DNA of 54,292 nt from an uncultured Sinobacteraceae bacterium (GCA_937902995.1 CALEKY010000149.1:1-54292), one strand, 5' to 3'. Counted from the stretch's first letter, positions 16,316-24,781 are shown. The notes: a model not told the origin generated them from the sequence alone. Numbers and translations are program-made.

Positions 16316-16331
16316 TGCAATGCACGTTCCA
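16316..16331 (-). promoter_or_regulatory. Sigma-54 promoter of the PII gene
   Basis: Read on the minus strand, TGGAACGTGCATTGCA matches the sigma-54 consensus TGGCACG-N4-TTGCA with one change; the GG and GC elements have the required 10-bp separation. The predicted transcription start is near 16305, about 90 bases before the PII start codon. Confidence 0.7.
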
Positions 16332-16388
16332 TGCCGGCATTGGTAGGTGCATTGTCGGCGGAAGTTGCCGTCGAAAGCACGCATCATC

Positions 16389-16403
16389 GCACTACTTTGG
16401 CGC
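16389..16403. promoter_or_regulatory. NtrC-like enhancer site
   Basis: GCACTACTTTGGCGC fits the NtrC dyad TGCACYA-NNN-TGGTGCA over most positions and lies about 60-70 bp upstream of the -24 element of the sigma-54 promoter. A half site, AGGTGCA, is at 16345-16351. Confidence 0.55.
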
Positions 16404-16440
16404 GGCCACGCCGACCGACGCGCGTGTTTGGTGCGTGCCG

Positions 16441-17124
16441 TCACGTCCGTGCACGTGAATGCGTCGTTTTGGTCGGCTCGGCGGTAATCCCGTTCAAGAG
16501 CAACGAGCTGGTGTGAGCGATCAGCCGATCGAGTTCGGCACCCTCCAGCTTGAAACCCAGTACAGGCGCGGCGATCGAGCGCACGACCAACGGAAACACG
16601 TTGAGACTCACGATCGACAGGGCGACCAGGCGCGCGTCGAGATCTGTCCGCAGCCGCCCTTCTCGGCGTCCTTGCTCTACGACCCCGACGAGCATCGGAA
16701 ATAGCCGCGAGGCGATTTCCCGCACGAACGCCGCACGAAACTTGCCGCCCTCCGGCAGCACTTCGTGCACGAGCAAGCTCACGATCCACGGATTCGCCGC
16801 GATCGTGCGAATGTGCGCATCGATGATGGAGCTTATGTCCATAGAGGGTGTTGCCTTGGCAGCGCTCAGCAAGCGCGTGAATGGTTGCACTGCCTCATGC
16901 AGCATGGCCCGGAACAATCCCATCTTGTTCCCGAAGTAGTAATGAATCATCGCAGGCGTCGTGCCCGCCGCCGTAGCGATCTGCCGCGCCGTGACCTTCT
17001 GGTACCCGTGCTTGAGAAATAGATGTCTGGCAGCCGCGATCAGCGCGGCGTGAACGTCGTTGGCGGCTTGCGACGGCGGACGCCCGACTCGCGAATGCCA
17101 GCGCTTGGCTCGTGCTCCAGACAT
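16441..17124 (-). CDS. TetR/AcrR family transcriptional regulator
   Basis: A 227-residue regulator. The N-terminal DNA-binding domain reads AALIAAARHLFLKHGYQKVT then ARQIATAAGTTPAMIHYYFG, a classic TetR helix-turn-helix, followed by a helical ligand-binding domain (LLVHEVLPEGGKFRAAF). The ATG at 17124 is chosen from the domain position; the frame stays open far upstream without homology. A palindrome, probably its own operator, lies 11 bp upstream of the start, so autorepression is likely. The secreted peptidase gene is divergent and about 150 bp from the operator, so it could be a second target. Ligand unknown. Confidence 0.85.
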   Translation of the reverse strand: MSGARAKRWHSRVGRPPSQAANDVHAALIAAARHLFLKHGYQKVTARQIATAAGTTPAMIHYYFGNKMGLFRAMLHEAVQPFTRLLSAAKATPSMDISSIIDAHIRTIAANPWIVSLLVHEVLPEGGKFRAAFVREIASRLFPMLVGVVEQGRREGRLRTDLDARLVALSIVSLNVFPLVVRSIAAPVLGFKLEGAELDRLIAHTSSLLLNGITAEPTKTTHSRART

Positions 17125-17134
17125 AAAACAGATA

Positions 17135-17150
17135 TTAAACGCTCGTTTAA
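17135..17150. promoter_or_regulatory. Palindromic operator, TetR type
   Basis: TTAAACGCTCGTTTAA has perfect 7-bp arms around a 2-bp centre. The NNCGNNCGNN core layout is common for TetR operators. It lies between the tetR start codon and the divergent peptidase gene. Confidence 0.65.
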
Positions 17151-17302
17151 ATAGCTGCACGCCGCGTGCCCCTAAGTCTTGAGGACGCGGACTTCGCGTC
17201 GCAACTTGGCAACAATGCACCTCGCCATCGGAACCGAGCAGCAGTTCCTTTTCCAATTTGCGCGGTACATGCGACAAAATGGCGATCTCGGTGGGAGGGA
17301 TA

Positions 17303-19369
17303 ATGGGGCGGCTCGGACACAACTCCGAACTGAAGCCAGCTGCCTGGCTATGGGGAGGATTGGCGACACTCTTGCTGGCGCTGCCTACGCATGCCGGCAG
17401 CACGGAGTTTGCCGCCGATGCCCGCATTCTGTATTTCGAGCGTTTCGAGCCCGTCCTCGATCCGCGTCCGCAACTCTCAGGTAAACGCTCGGCGACCCGC
17501 GTCGTGAGATTCGATGCCTTCGGGCGCCGTTTCGAGCTCGCACTCGAATCGAACGAGCGGTTGCATGTCGCCCGAAAGACTTCCGTCAACGACGCCGTTC
17601 AGCTCTATCGCGGACATCTCGCAGGCATCGAAGGCTCGTGGGCGCGCATCGGCACGCACGGCGCCGAGGTTCATGGACTCATCTGGGACGGCACGCATCT
17701 TTACGTGCTGGCACCGGCCGATGCGGTTCGCGATGCTCTCGTCCCCCCGCTCGATCCCGGAACGACGCGCAATCTGCTGTTCCGCTTGTCCGACACGATT
17801 CTCGAACAAGGCTCGCTGTGTGCAACCTCGAGCACGCAAGTCACGACCGGTCAGGATGCATACGTCTCGATGCAGCGCGAGCTGCGCACGCTGCGCGAGA
17901 AATCCGGACCCGATCTGCGTATCGAGATTTCTGCCGTCGGCGATGCCTTGTTTCGAGCGCAATTCGCGACCGATGCCGCTGCGATCGATCAGATGCTGCT
18001 TCGCTTGAACAATGTCGACGGCATTTATTCCGCGGAGCTCGACGTTCACGTACAAGTCCCGACAACGGTCGTCTACGACGACGCTTCGGATCCGCTTTCG
18101 CCGACGACCGTGCCCATCGAGTTGTTGTCCGATCTGGCGAAATTGCGCAGCGCCTCTCCCTTGCTTCACGCCCGCGGACTGACGCATCTGTTCACGGGGC
18201 GCGACCTCGAAGGATCGACGGTCGGAATCGGCTACGTCGGCACGATCTGCAGCACCGGATCCGGTGCTGCATTGACCGAAATCCGCGGCCGAGGCGCTTG
18301 GCTCGAATCGCTGATCGCAGCTCATGAGATCGGTCACAACTTCGGTGCGATCCACGACGGCGAAGGCGAATGCAGCGCCGTGCCTCAGAATCAATTCCTG
18401 ATGTCGCCGACCGTGTATTCCACGAACGCAACGTTTTCGAGCTGTAGCCGTAACCGCATCGCCGAGGTCATGGCCGGTGCAAGCTGCATCGTCCCGCTGC
18501 CGCCGGCGGATTTGGCGATCGAGGCGGATTTCGGCGAAATCCGTGCGCCGATCGGGCACGCATTCGAGTGGGAGCTGCCGGTGAGGAACATCGGCGGGCG
18601 GACAAGCCATTCGGCACGAATCGAGGTGCTCGTGCCGACGGCGTTGCAGCTCCTGGACGCTTGGTTCCCAGGCGGCACTTGCACGAGCGGTGCAGGCGTC
18701 GTCGATTGCGAGCTCGGCGACATCGCCGGCGGCGTGACTCGCTCTGTCCATCTGACGTTGCGCGGAACGACTTTAGGGACGCACGCGCTTTCCGCACTCA
18801 TCTATGCAATGAGCGATGCGGAGCTTGGGAACAACACCGGCTCTGGCACGATCGCGATCGTCCCGGAGCTCGACCTCGGAGTGACGCTGCATCCGGCACC
18901 GGCGTCGCTCGTCGTGGGCGATACGTTGGCGCTCGACTTCGACGTCTCGAATGCAACGCCGGAACCGGCACACGATGTCTCGATCGCCATCGATTTGCCT
19001 CCGAAACTGACGATCGCATCGGCAACGATTGCCGACGGATTCTGCGACCTCGTAACGCTCACGTGCACGATCCCGACGCTCGAAGCGAACGCAAGCGCCA
19101 GCGGCTCGCTCCTCTTGGTCGCGCGCGCAGCCGGCGCAGCGGAAATCGGTCTGAGGGTTTCCGGCGCACACTTCGATCCGAACACGCCGAACGACACGGC
19201 CACGCATGCGATTGAAATCCTTTTGGAAGCCAATTCTGCCGAAGCGGCTGCTGGCCCGAAGCGTTCGGGCGGAGGCGGCTCGCTGGGCGGTCCTCTTGCG
19301 CTCGCGTTGCTCGCGCTCGCCGGCCTTCGCAAAGCACGTCTTCGCCAGCTCCTCACCTTTCCGCCTTGA
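17303..19369 (+). CDS. Secreted reprolysin-like metallopeptidase with GlyGly-CTERM tail
   Basis: A 688-residue protein with a signal peptide (LWGGLATLLLALPTHAGS). The zinc motif HEIGHNFGAIHD (His341, Glu342, His345, His351) is the HExxHxxGxxHD of metzincins of the reprolysin/ADAM type, with a Met-turn candidate in QNQFLMSPTVY. Residues from about 415 to 640 form two or three DUF11/CARDB-like beta-sandwich repeats. The C-terminus is a glycine run (KRSGGGGSLGG), a hydrophobic segment and an Arg-rich end, the GlyGly-CTERM layout recognised by rhombosortases for type II secretion-linked surface sorting. The ATG at 17303 is chosen because GGGAGGG lies 4 nt upstream and the signal peptide starts there. 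Substrate unknown. Confidence 0.8.
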   Translation: MGRLGHNSELKPAAWLWGGLATLLLALPTHAGSTEFAADARILYFERFEPVLDPRPQLSGKRSATRVVRFDAFGRRFELALESNERLHVARKTSVNDAVQLYRGHLAGIEGSWARIGTHGAEVHGLIWDGTHLYVLAPADAVRDALVPPLDPGTTRNLLFRLSDTILEQGSLCATSSTQVTTGQDAYVSMQRELRTLREKSGPDLRIEISAVGDALFRAQFATDAAAIDQMLLRLNNVDGIYSAELDVHVQVPTTVVYDDASDPLSPTTVPIELLSDLAKLRSASPLLHARGLTHLFTGRDLEGSTVGIGYVGTICSTGSGAALTEIRGRGAWLESLIAAHEIGHNFGAIHDGEGECSAVPQNQFLMSPTVYSTNATFSSCSRNRIAEVMAGASCIVPLPPADLAIEADFGEIRAPIGHAFEWELPVRNIGGRTSHSARIEVLVPTALQLLDAWFPGGTCTSGAGVVDCELGDIAGGVTRSVHLTLRGTTLGTHALSALIYAMSDAELGNNTGSGTIAIVPELDLGVTLHPAPASLVVGDTLALDFDVSNATPEPAHDVSIAIDLPPKLTIASATIADGFCDLVTLTCTIPTLEANASASGSLLLVARAAGAAEIGLRVSGAHFDPNTPNDTATHAIEILLEANSAEAAAGPKRSGGGGSLGGPLALALLALAGLRKARLRQLLTFPP

Positions 19370-19392
19370 ATTTGCGGACCGCCGCCCTACGT
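19365..19392 (+). promoter_or_regulatory. Candidate heat-shock (sigma-32) promoter for the CbpA-like gene
   Basis: CTTGAA at 19365-19370 (overlapping the upstream stop codon), a 14-bp spacer and CCCTACGT at 19385-19392 resemble the sigma-32 elements CTTGAA and CCCCATNT. The -10 match is only moderate. The 5' leader would be about 150 nt. Confidence 0.35.
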
Positions 19393-19543
19393 TCACTCGT
19401 GTCCGCTCCACGTGCCGCTCGATGACGTCGATCTCGACGATGGCAGTGCGATTTGAGCCTGGATACCGCCTCGGCGACAGGCTACGGTAACGATTCTTGG
19501 ATCCTTGCCGACTTCGAGGTGAGGCTCCTGAACGCAGATCTCT

Positions 19544-20500
19544 ATGGACTACAAGGACTACTACAAAGTGCTTGGCGTCGCACGCAGTGCGAGCCAAGAC
19601 GAAATCAAGCGCGCCTATCGCCGGCTTGCGCGCAAGTACCATCCTGACGTCAGCAAGGAAGCGAATGCCGAAGAGAAATTCAAAGAAGTGCAGGAGGCGT
19701 ACGAGGTTCTGAAGGACCCCGAGAAGCGCGCGGCGTACGATCAATTGGGCTCGAACTGGCGACAAGGAGATCAGTTCACGCCGCCGCCGGATTGGGGCAG
19801 CGGATTCGAATTCTCGTTCGGCCGCGGCGGTCGCGGCGGTGCATTCGACGAGGACCTCGGCTTCAGCGATTTCTTCTCGTCGCTGTTCGGTGCGCGCAGC
19901 CCTTTCGGCCGCGGCGGCAATCGAGGCAGCAAGTTCACCTCCGCCGGCCAGGATCATCACGCGAAGATCCAAATCGACCTGGAAACCGCCTACCGCGGCG
20001 GTACGGAGACGATCGAGCTCAAGTCGCCGCACCTCGACGAGGACGGCAGAGTCGTCGTCAAACCGCGCACGCTCAGGGTCACGATTCCGAAGGGCGTAAT
20101 CGAGGGACAGCAGATTCGGCTGGCCGGTCAAGGCCGCGCCGGCGTCGGCGGCGGACCGGCAGGCGATCTATATCTCGAGATCGGTTTCAAGCCGCATCGA
20201 CTCTTTCAGGTCGAAGGTCGCGACGTCACCCTGAAGCTCCCGATTGCACCTTGGGAAGCCGCCCTCGGTGCAACGGTGGAAATTCCGACGCTCGGCGGTC
20301 CCGTCGAATTGCGCATTCCGGCCGGTGCGAGAACCGATCAGCGGTTGCGTCTCAAGGGCCGCGGTTTGCCAGGTCCCACCCCTGGCGATCAGTACGTCGT
20401 CTTGAAGATTCAAACTCCGCCCGCCACGGCGCAAACGAAAGAGCTCTACGAACGGATGCGGCGTGAGATGCCGTTCGATCCGAGAGCGGAACTGAAGTGA
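19544..20500 (+). CDS. cbpA: DnaJ-type co-chaperone (CbpA-like)
   Basis: A 318-residue class II J-protein. The J domain occupies residues 4-70 with the HPD motif in RKYHPDVSKE, followed by a Gly/Phe-rich linker (FGRGGRGGAF; FGRGGNRG) and two C-terminal beta-domains (VTIPKGVIEGQQIRLAGQG; TLKLPIAPWEAALGATVEI). There is no zinc-finger region, which separates it from DnaJ and fits CbpA. It stimulates DnaK ATPase and can bind unfolded proteins. The usual downstream modulator gene cbpM is absent; instead a 12-bp hairpin and a heptamer array follow. A heat-shock-like promoter candidate overlaps the end of the preceding gene. Confidence 0.87.
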   Translation: MDYKDYYKVLGVARSASQDEIKRAYRRLARKYHPDVSKEANAEEKFKEVQEAYEVLKDPEKRAAYDQLGSNWRQGDQFTPPPDWGSGFEFSFGRGGRGGAFDEDLGFSDFFSSLFGARSPFGRGGNRGSKFTSAGQDHHAKIQIDLETAYRGGTETIELKSPHLDEDGRVVVKPRTLRVTIPKGVIEGQQIRLAGQGRAGVGGGPAGDLYLEIGFKPHRLFQVEGRDVTLKLPIAPWEAALGATVEIPTLGGPVELRIPAGARTDQRLRLKGRGLPGPTPGDQYVVLKIQTPPATAQTKELYERMRREMPFDPRAELK

Positions 20501-20523
20501 AGAGGCGCGAAGCGCCTCTTCAC
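20497..20523 (+). terminator. Hairpin at the end of the CbpA-like gene
   Basis: A perfect 12-bp stem GTGAAGAGGCGC / GCGCCTCTTCAC with loop GAA, including the stop codon. No clear T-run follows; a heptamer array does. Confidence 0.7.
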
Positions 20524-20530
20524 GCTTGAA

Positions 20531-20568
20531 AGACTGAAGGCTGGAGGCTGAAGGCTGAAGGCTGGAGG
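20531..20568. repeat. Heptamer array, CTGAAGG family
   Basis: Units AGACTGA, AGGCTGG, AGGCTGA twice, AGGCTGG. A small CGCGCG-TT-CGCGCG hairpin follows at 20575-20588. Confidence 0.85.
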
Positions 20569-20592
20569 AGGGGACGCGCGTTCGCGCGCCTA

Positions 20593-20610
20593 GCTGTCGC
20601 CTGTCGCCAG
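20593..20610. repeat. Short heptamer array, GGCTGTA family, reverse orientation
   Basis: Units GCTGTCG and CCTGTCG, then CCAG. It lies between the CGCGCG hairpin and the 22-bp palindrome before the receiver gene. Confidence 0.55.
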
Positions 20611-20630
20611 CGAAGCGCATGCGCTTCGCT
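20609..20630. terminator. Perfect 22-bp palindrome at the receiver gene end
   Basis: AGCGAAGCGCA / TGCGCTTCGCT pair perfectly with no spacer and abut the stop codon of the minus-strand receiver gene, so it may serve as a terminator for the convergent pair. Confidence 0.6.
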
Positions 20631-21004
20631 CAGTGCTTGCGATCCAACAGATACGCGACCCGCCGAGCGATAGCTGCATCGAGGTGCGATTTTTCGAAGA
20701 AGTCGACGGCGCCTTCGCGCATCGCGGTGACTGCACCGCGCACGTCCGATTCCTCGCCGAGCAGGATGATCGGCAGTGGCGCCTTGTGGGATCGCAGCTG
20801 GCGCAGCAAATCGAAACCCGACATGCCCGGCAACACGACGTCGGTGATCACGCAACCGAAGCCATCGGGTCCGGCGGCCAAATAGCTCTCGGCGCTATCG
20901 TAATCGCGGACATCGATATCGAGAGCGCTGAGCAACGAACGAAGCGTACGGCGTTCCGAGACGTTCGCTTCGATCACGGCCACGACTGGGCGGGAAGTGG
21001 ACAC
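20630..21004 (-). CDS. Atypical single-domain response regulator (degenerate receiver)
   Basis: A 124-residue CheY-like receiver without an output domain. The phospho-acceptor Asp55 is present (CVITDVVLPGMSGF), but the acidic pocket that is usually DD or ED is altered (VIEANVS), the conserved Thr/Ser after the fourth strand reads G in PIILLGEESD, and the Lys-Pro pair is Lys-Ser (FFEKSHL). Phosphorylation in the usual way is therefore doubtful. It is closest in style to FixJ/NtrC receivers and lies 233 bp downstream of the FixJ-like gene on the same strand. The start is a GTG. It may tune or compete with FixJ; that is inference. Confidence 0.72.
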   Translation of the reverse strand: MSTSRPVVAVIEANVSERRTLRSLLSALDIDVRDYDSAESYLAAGPDGFGCVITDVVLPGMSGFDLLRQLRSHKAPLPIILLGEESDVRGAVTAMREGAVDFFEKSHLDAAIARRVAYLLDRKH

Positions 21005-21237
21005 GGGAGGGATGCTGCGTTGAAGAAAGCGGCCACGGCCGCTCGCCGAGAGTCATCCGATCCGCAGGGAGGATTGGGGGCGGTGGAAGCGCTGGCGGGC
21101 CGTGGTCGCATGGGGCGACATATTTGGTCGCACCCCACGGCTTCTGAATTCGCACTTGTACCTAAGCTTTCGCAGTGCGCCGAAGCCTGAGAAAACAGCG
21201 CTTCGGCTGCACGCGAAAACGATACGCCGCGTCCGAA

Positions 21238-21864
21238 TCAGACGTGTCGGACTTCGAGCACCATGCGCACCAAGTGCGCAAGCGAAGAAGCTTGCATCTT
21301 TTCCATCACGCGCGCGCGATGAATCTCTACGGTGCGTTGACTCAGCTTCAAATCGCCCGCGATGACCTTGTTCGCCTTGCCGTGCACGACCAGATCGAGC
21401 ACCTCGCGTTCGCGCGGCGTGAGCGTTTCGAGACGCTTGCGGATGTCGTTGCGTTCGCCGAGCGCGGCTCGATTGGCAGCGTCCTTCTCCAGTGCTTGAT
21501 TGATGCGATCGATGAGATCCTGATCCCGGAAAGGCTTCTGAATGAAATCCACTGCGCCTGCCTGCATGGCTTCGACGGCCATCGGCACATCGCCGTGACC
21601 CGTGATGAAGATGATCGGCAGGATCGAGTGCCTCTCGTTGAGCTTTTGCTGTAGCTCGAGCCCGGACATACCTGGCATGCGGATATCGAGCACGAGACAA
21701 CCCGGCCGATCTTCGCTGTATGCGTCGAGGAATTCCTGCGCGGATGCGTAGGTTTCTACCGCTTGGCCCACCGAGCGCAGCAGCAGTTTGAGCGCATCGC
21801 GCACCGCCGCATCGTCGTCGACGACGAAAATGGTGGGGCGCGCGTTCGTGGCATTTGCTCTCAT
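21238..21864 (-). CDS. fixJ: FixJ-like two-component response regulator
   Basis: A 208-residue regulator. The receiver has the acidic DDD at residues 16-18, phospho-acceptor Asp60 (LVLDIRMPGMSG), Thr in FITGHGD and the Lys-Pro pair in FIQKPF. The C-terminal LuxR-type helix-turn-helix reads LTPREREVLDLVVHGKANK then VIAGDLKLSQRTVEIHRARV. This is the FixJ/TodT/StyR layout. The ATG at 21864 has AGGGAG upstream and overlaps the kinase stop by 4 nt (ATGA), so the two are co-translated. As part of a FixLJ-like pair it would switch genes on under low oxygen; its targets are not apparent here. The functional name follows from the partner, not from tested activity. Confidence 0.85.
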   Translation of the reverse strand: MRANATNARPTIFVVDDDAAVRDALKLLLRSVGQAVETYASAQEFLDAYSEDRPGCLVLDIRMPGMSGLELQQKLNERHSILPIIFITGHGDVPMAVEAMQAGAVDFIQKPFRDQDLIDRINQALEKDAANRAALGERNDIRKRLETLTPREREVLDLVVHGKANKVIAGDLKLSQRTVEIHRARVMEKMQASSLAHLVRMVLEVRHV

Positions 21865-23414
21865 GATGTGCTCCCTGAGGTCGCCGGTACTGCCGGCAGC
21901 GTGAAAAAGAACCTTGCCCCGCCGCCGGGGTTGGCGTCGCACCACAGCTTGCCGCCGTGGGCTCTGACGATCGAGCGGCTGATCGACAGACCCAACCCCG
22001 TGCCGCCGGGTTTAGTGGTGAAAAACGGATTGAACAACTCCGCCATCGTTGCCGAATCGATGCCGGTGCCGCGATCGGCAACCATGAACTCGACGTCGCC
22101 CTCGACGTCGATGCGCGTACGCAGCACGATCTCGCGCTTGGGCTCCGGCACTTCCAGCATCGCATCGATGCTGTTGCGGATCAGATTGAGAATGACCTGT
22201 TGAATCTGCACCGTATCCGCCTGAACGAGCGGCGAGGGTTGCGAGGTATCTAGAATGATGCGCACGCCGTGATGGCGCGCGTCGGTTTGCGCGAGCGTCA
22301 GCACATCTTCCAGGATGCGGTTCGCTTCGATCTGCTCGCGCCGCACCTCGCGGTTCTTGATGAATGTTCGCAGGCGGCGGATGACTTCGCCCGCACGCAA
22401 TGCCTGCGCGCTGATTTGTTCGAGCGCCGACGCGACCTCTTGCGGCGTCCACTCCCCGCTCGCGATCAGTCGCTGACACGCCTGCGCATACGTCGCAATC
22501 GCCGTGAGCGGCTGGTTGACTTCATGTGCGATGCCGGCTGCCATCTCGCCCATGGTCGAAATGCGACCGAAGTGCGTGATGCGTTCTTGCATCTGCCGCA
22601 CTTCGTCTTCGGCACGACGGCGATCCGTGATGTCGTGCAACGTGCCGACTTGACGCAGGATGCGGCCGTCCGGACCGCGCGTCGTTTGTGCGATGTGATG
22701 TACGTAGCGCAACGAGCCGTCCGGATGAATGATCCGGTACTCGATGTCCATCGACTTCGCGCCGGCTTCGAGCTCCTCACGCGCCTTTTGCCAGCGCGCA
22801 CGGTCGGCCGGATGCACCATGGGCTCGAGATAGTCGTAGACGCTGACATACGGGTCGCCGTAGCGACGTCCGAGCACTCGATACAAATGCGGCGACCAGT
22901 AGTCCTCGTACTTGCCGTCGAAGTGCACGACGTAGTTGCCGAGATTGGCGATCTCCTGCGCGATCGTGAGCTGCGCCTCGCTTCGACGCAGCGCCTCCTC
23001 GGCATTGCGCCTCACGGTGATGTCGCGGATGAAGCCGACGAACCGCGGCGGATCGGTGCCCTTGACGCGTCCCACGGCAAGCTCGGCAGAGAACTCGCTG
23101 CCGTCCCGGCGTTTCGCCGACAACTCGCGGCCGATACCGATGATGCGTGGCTCGCCTGCTTCGATGTAATGGCGCAGGTAATCGTCGTGCTGCGAACGGT
23201 AGGGCTCGGGTAGGAGAATGTTGACCTTGAGCCCGATGACTTCCTCTTCCTTGTAGCCGAACATGCGTTCGCCGGCATGATTCAGCAGCTCGATCCGTCC
23301 TTCATGGTCGAACAACACGACCGCGTCCACCGCCGCGTCCAGCACGGCCTGGAATTCTCGCTCCAGGCGCTGCGCACGCTCCTCTTGCGGTTCAGCGACG
23401 CGAAGTATGGTCAT
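21861..23414 (-). CDS. fixL: FixL-like haem-PAS oxygen-sensor histidine kinase
   Basis: A 517-residue kinase with no membrane segments. PAS1 (about residues 22-135) contains the segment SQHDDYLRHYIEAGEPRIIG then IGR: His76 and Arg96 align, with the same 20-residue spacing, with the haem ligand His200 and the regulatory Arg220 of Bradyrhizobium FixL. PAS2 follows (about 150-265). The HisKA domain has the phospho-acceptor His297 in GIAHEVNQPL, then a full HATPase domain (ILNLIRNSIDAM; ADRGTGID; GGTGLGLSIS). It should autophosphorylate when oxygen leaves the haem and pass phosphate to the adjoining FixJ-like protein. The ATG at 23414 is chosen; a GTG at 23441 would add nine residues. Confidence 0.85.
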   Translation of the reverse strand: MTILRVAEPQEERAQRLEREFQAVLDAAVDAVVLFDHEGRIELLNHAGERMFGYKEEEVIGLKVNILLPEPYRSQHDDYLRHYIEAGEPRIIGIGRELSAKRRDGSEFSAELAVGRVKGTDPPRFVGFIRDITVRRNAEEALRRSEAQLTIAQEIANLGNYVVHFDGKYEDYWSPHLYRVLGRRYGDPYVSVYDYLEPMVHPADRARWQKAREELEAGAKSMDIEYRIIHPDGSLRYVHHIAQTTRGPDGRILRQVGTLHDITDRRRAEDEVRQMQERITHFGRISTMGEMAAGIAHEVNQPLTAIATYAQACQRLIASGEWTPQEVASALEQISAQALRAGEVIRRLRTFIKNREVRREQIEANRILEDVLTLAQTDARHHGVRIILDTSQPSPLVQADTVQIQQVILNLIRNSIDAMLEVPEPKREIVLRTRIDVEGDVEFMVADRGTGIDSATMAELFNPFFTTKPGGTGLGLSISRSIVRAHGGKLWCDANPGGGARFFFTLPAVPATSGSTS

Positions 23415-23557
23415 GCCGAATTCTACCCACGCGAAACTCACTACCTACAAGTGGAGCTACGCATAGTGCACGCCCCTGCGCCCATCGCGTATTGCGGTTT
23501 TCGAAATGTGCCGAAAAGGCAGGGAGGGGGAGAGGCCGTAACCCGGGCGGACTGCGG

Positions 23558-24781
23558 TTAAGCGGAGCGGCGGAACGACCCCGTCTTCAGCTCGGCATAT
23601 TCCTTGTCCATGATCACGACCTTGTCGCGCCCGCGCGCCTTGGCCGCGTACAGCGCCTCGTCGGCCAGCTGGATGAAGCCGTAATGACTGCGCCCGTTCG
23701 CGGGCTCGACGCAAGCTGCCCCGATGCTCACCGTAACCCGCTTACCCGGCAGCGGTGAAGCGAGGTGCTCGATCGCCAGCGCCTCGATGCCCGATTGGAT
23801 GCGGCGGGCGACCTCTTCGATGTGCTCCCGGCGAGCATCGTACAAAACGATCGCAAACTCCTCGCCGCCGTACCGGGCGGTGACATCGAGAGGCCGTCGC
23901 GCGCTGCGCAGCAAACATTCGGCGACGCGGCGCAAACATTCGTCGCCCATCTGGTGACCGTAGCGATCGTTGTACGCCTTGAAATGGTCGATATCGATCA
24001 ACAAGAGCGCGATCGGCACCTGGTCGCGGATGGCCTGCGGCCAAATGCGCGCGAGATGCTCGTCGAAGGCGCGCCGATTGTTGATTCCCGTGAGCCCGTC
24101 GCGGCTGGCCACTTCCTTGAGCAGCTGCTCCTCGAGGAAGTTCGTGCGGTTGGCGCGCTCGAGCGTGTAGCAGACCGTGGCACCGATGATGTTCGTGAAA
24201 AGGAGCACTCCGGAATCGACGAGCATCACGGCTGAGCTCAGGCCATAGATCGACGCGAACACGAGATAAGAGGCGAACACGACCGCGGCCGCCGCAAGCG
24301 CGGGATAGAACAACATCCCGAGCATGAAATAGATGTAGATCGTGACGAGCACGACGGACGCGATGAGATTGACCCCGTTCATCGCGGCGATCACCGCGAC
24401 CGCCGCGACGCCGCAGCCGAAGATCGGCGCACCGATTCCGCTCACGAGCGGAAAAGCGCGCGCGTATCCCTTCGAGTACACGGTGAGCAGACCGAGCGCG
24501 ATCACCGGCGTGAAGACGCTGAAACGGATCGTGTCGAGCTTCCGGCTGACCTCCGGCTCGAGCACCATGTGGGTGAGCAAGGAAAAGCCGATGACGAAGA
24601 TGATGGCGAACCAGAGGTGGCGCCGCACCGCGGGCCGACAGTCTTCGCGAAACGTACGTCGAAACTCCGCCTCGAGCTGCGGCGAAAAACGCAGCCACGG
24701 GAAGCCGCGCTGCAACTGCGCTGCATACTCCGACTCGAACGGCAACGCCGTGTCGCTGATGAGGTGCGTGCTTCGATTCAC
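23558..24781 (-). CDS. Membrane diguanylate cyclase (GGDEF)
   Basis: A 407-residue protein. The N-terminal half holds about six hydrophobic segments (LWFAIIFVIGFSLLTHMVL; SVFTPVIALGLLTVY; FGCGVAAVAVIAAM; VLVTIYIYFMLGMLF and others), a MASE-like membrane sensor. The C-terminal GGDEF domain begins DGLTGINNRRAFDEHL and has the active GGEEF in RYGGEEFAIVLYD. An RPLD inhibitory I-site stands five residues before GGEEF, so product inhibition by c-di-GMP is expected. It makes c-di-GMP from GTP. It lies 143 bp downstream of the FixL-like kinase's start region on the same strand, so it is not in that operon. The ligand of the membrane domain is unknown. Confidence 0.88.
   Translation of the reverse strand: MNRSTHLISDTALPFESEYAAQLQRGFPWLRFSPQLEAEFRRTFREDCRPAVRRHLWFAIIFVIGFSLLTHMVLEPEVSRKLDTIRFSVFTPVIALGLLTVYSKGYARAFPLVSGIGAPIFGCGVAAVAVIAAMNGVNLIASVVLVTIYIYFMLGMLFYPALAAAAVVFASYLVFASIYGLSSAVMLVDSGVLLFTNIIGATVCYTLERANRTNFLEEQLLKEVASRDGLTGINNRRAFDEHLARIWPQAIRDQVPIALLLIDIDHFKAYNDRYGHQMGDECLRRVAECLLRSARRPLDVTARYGGEEFAIVLYDARREHIEEVARRIQSGIEALAIEHLASPLPGKRVTVSIGAACVEPANGRSHYGFIQLADEALYAAKARGRDKVVIMDKEYAELKTGSFRRSA

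Noticed and set aside
17477..20131. Long minus-strand frames under the metallopeptidase and the CbpA-like gene
   Set aside because: No motifs, skewed composition, and overlap with well-supported plus-strand genes.
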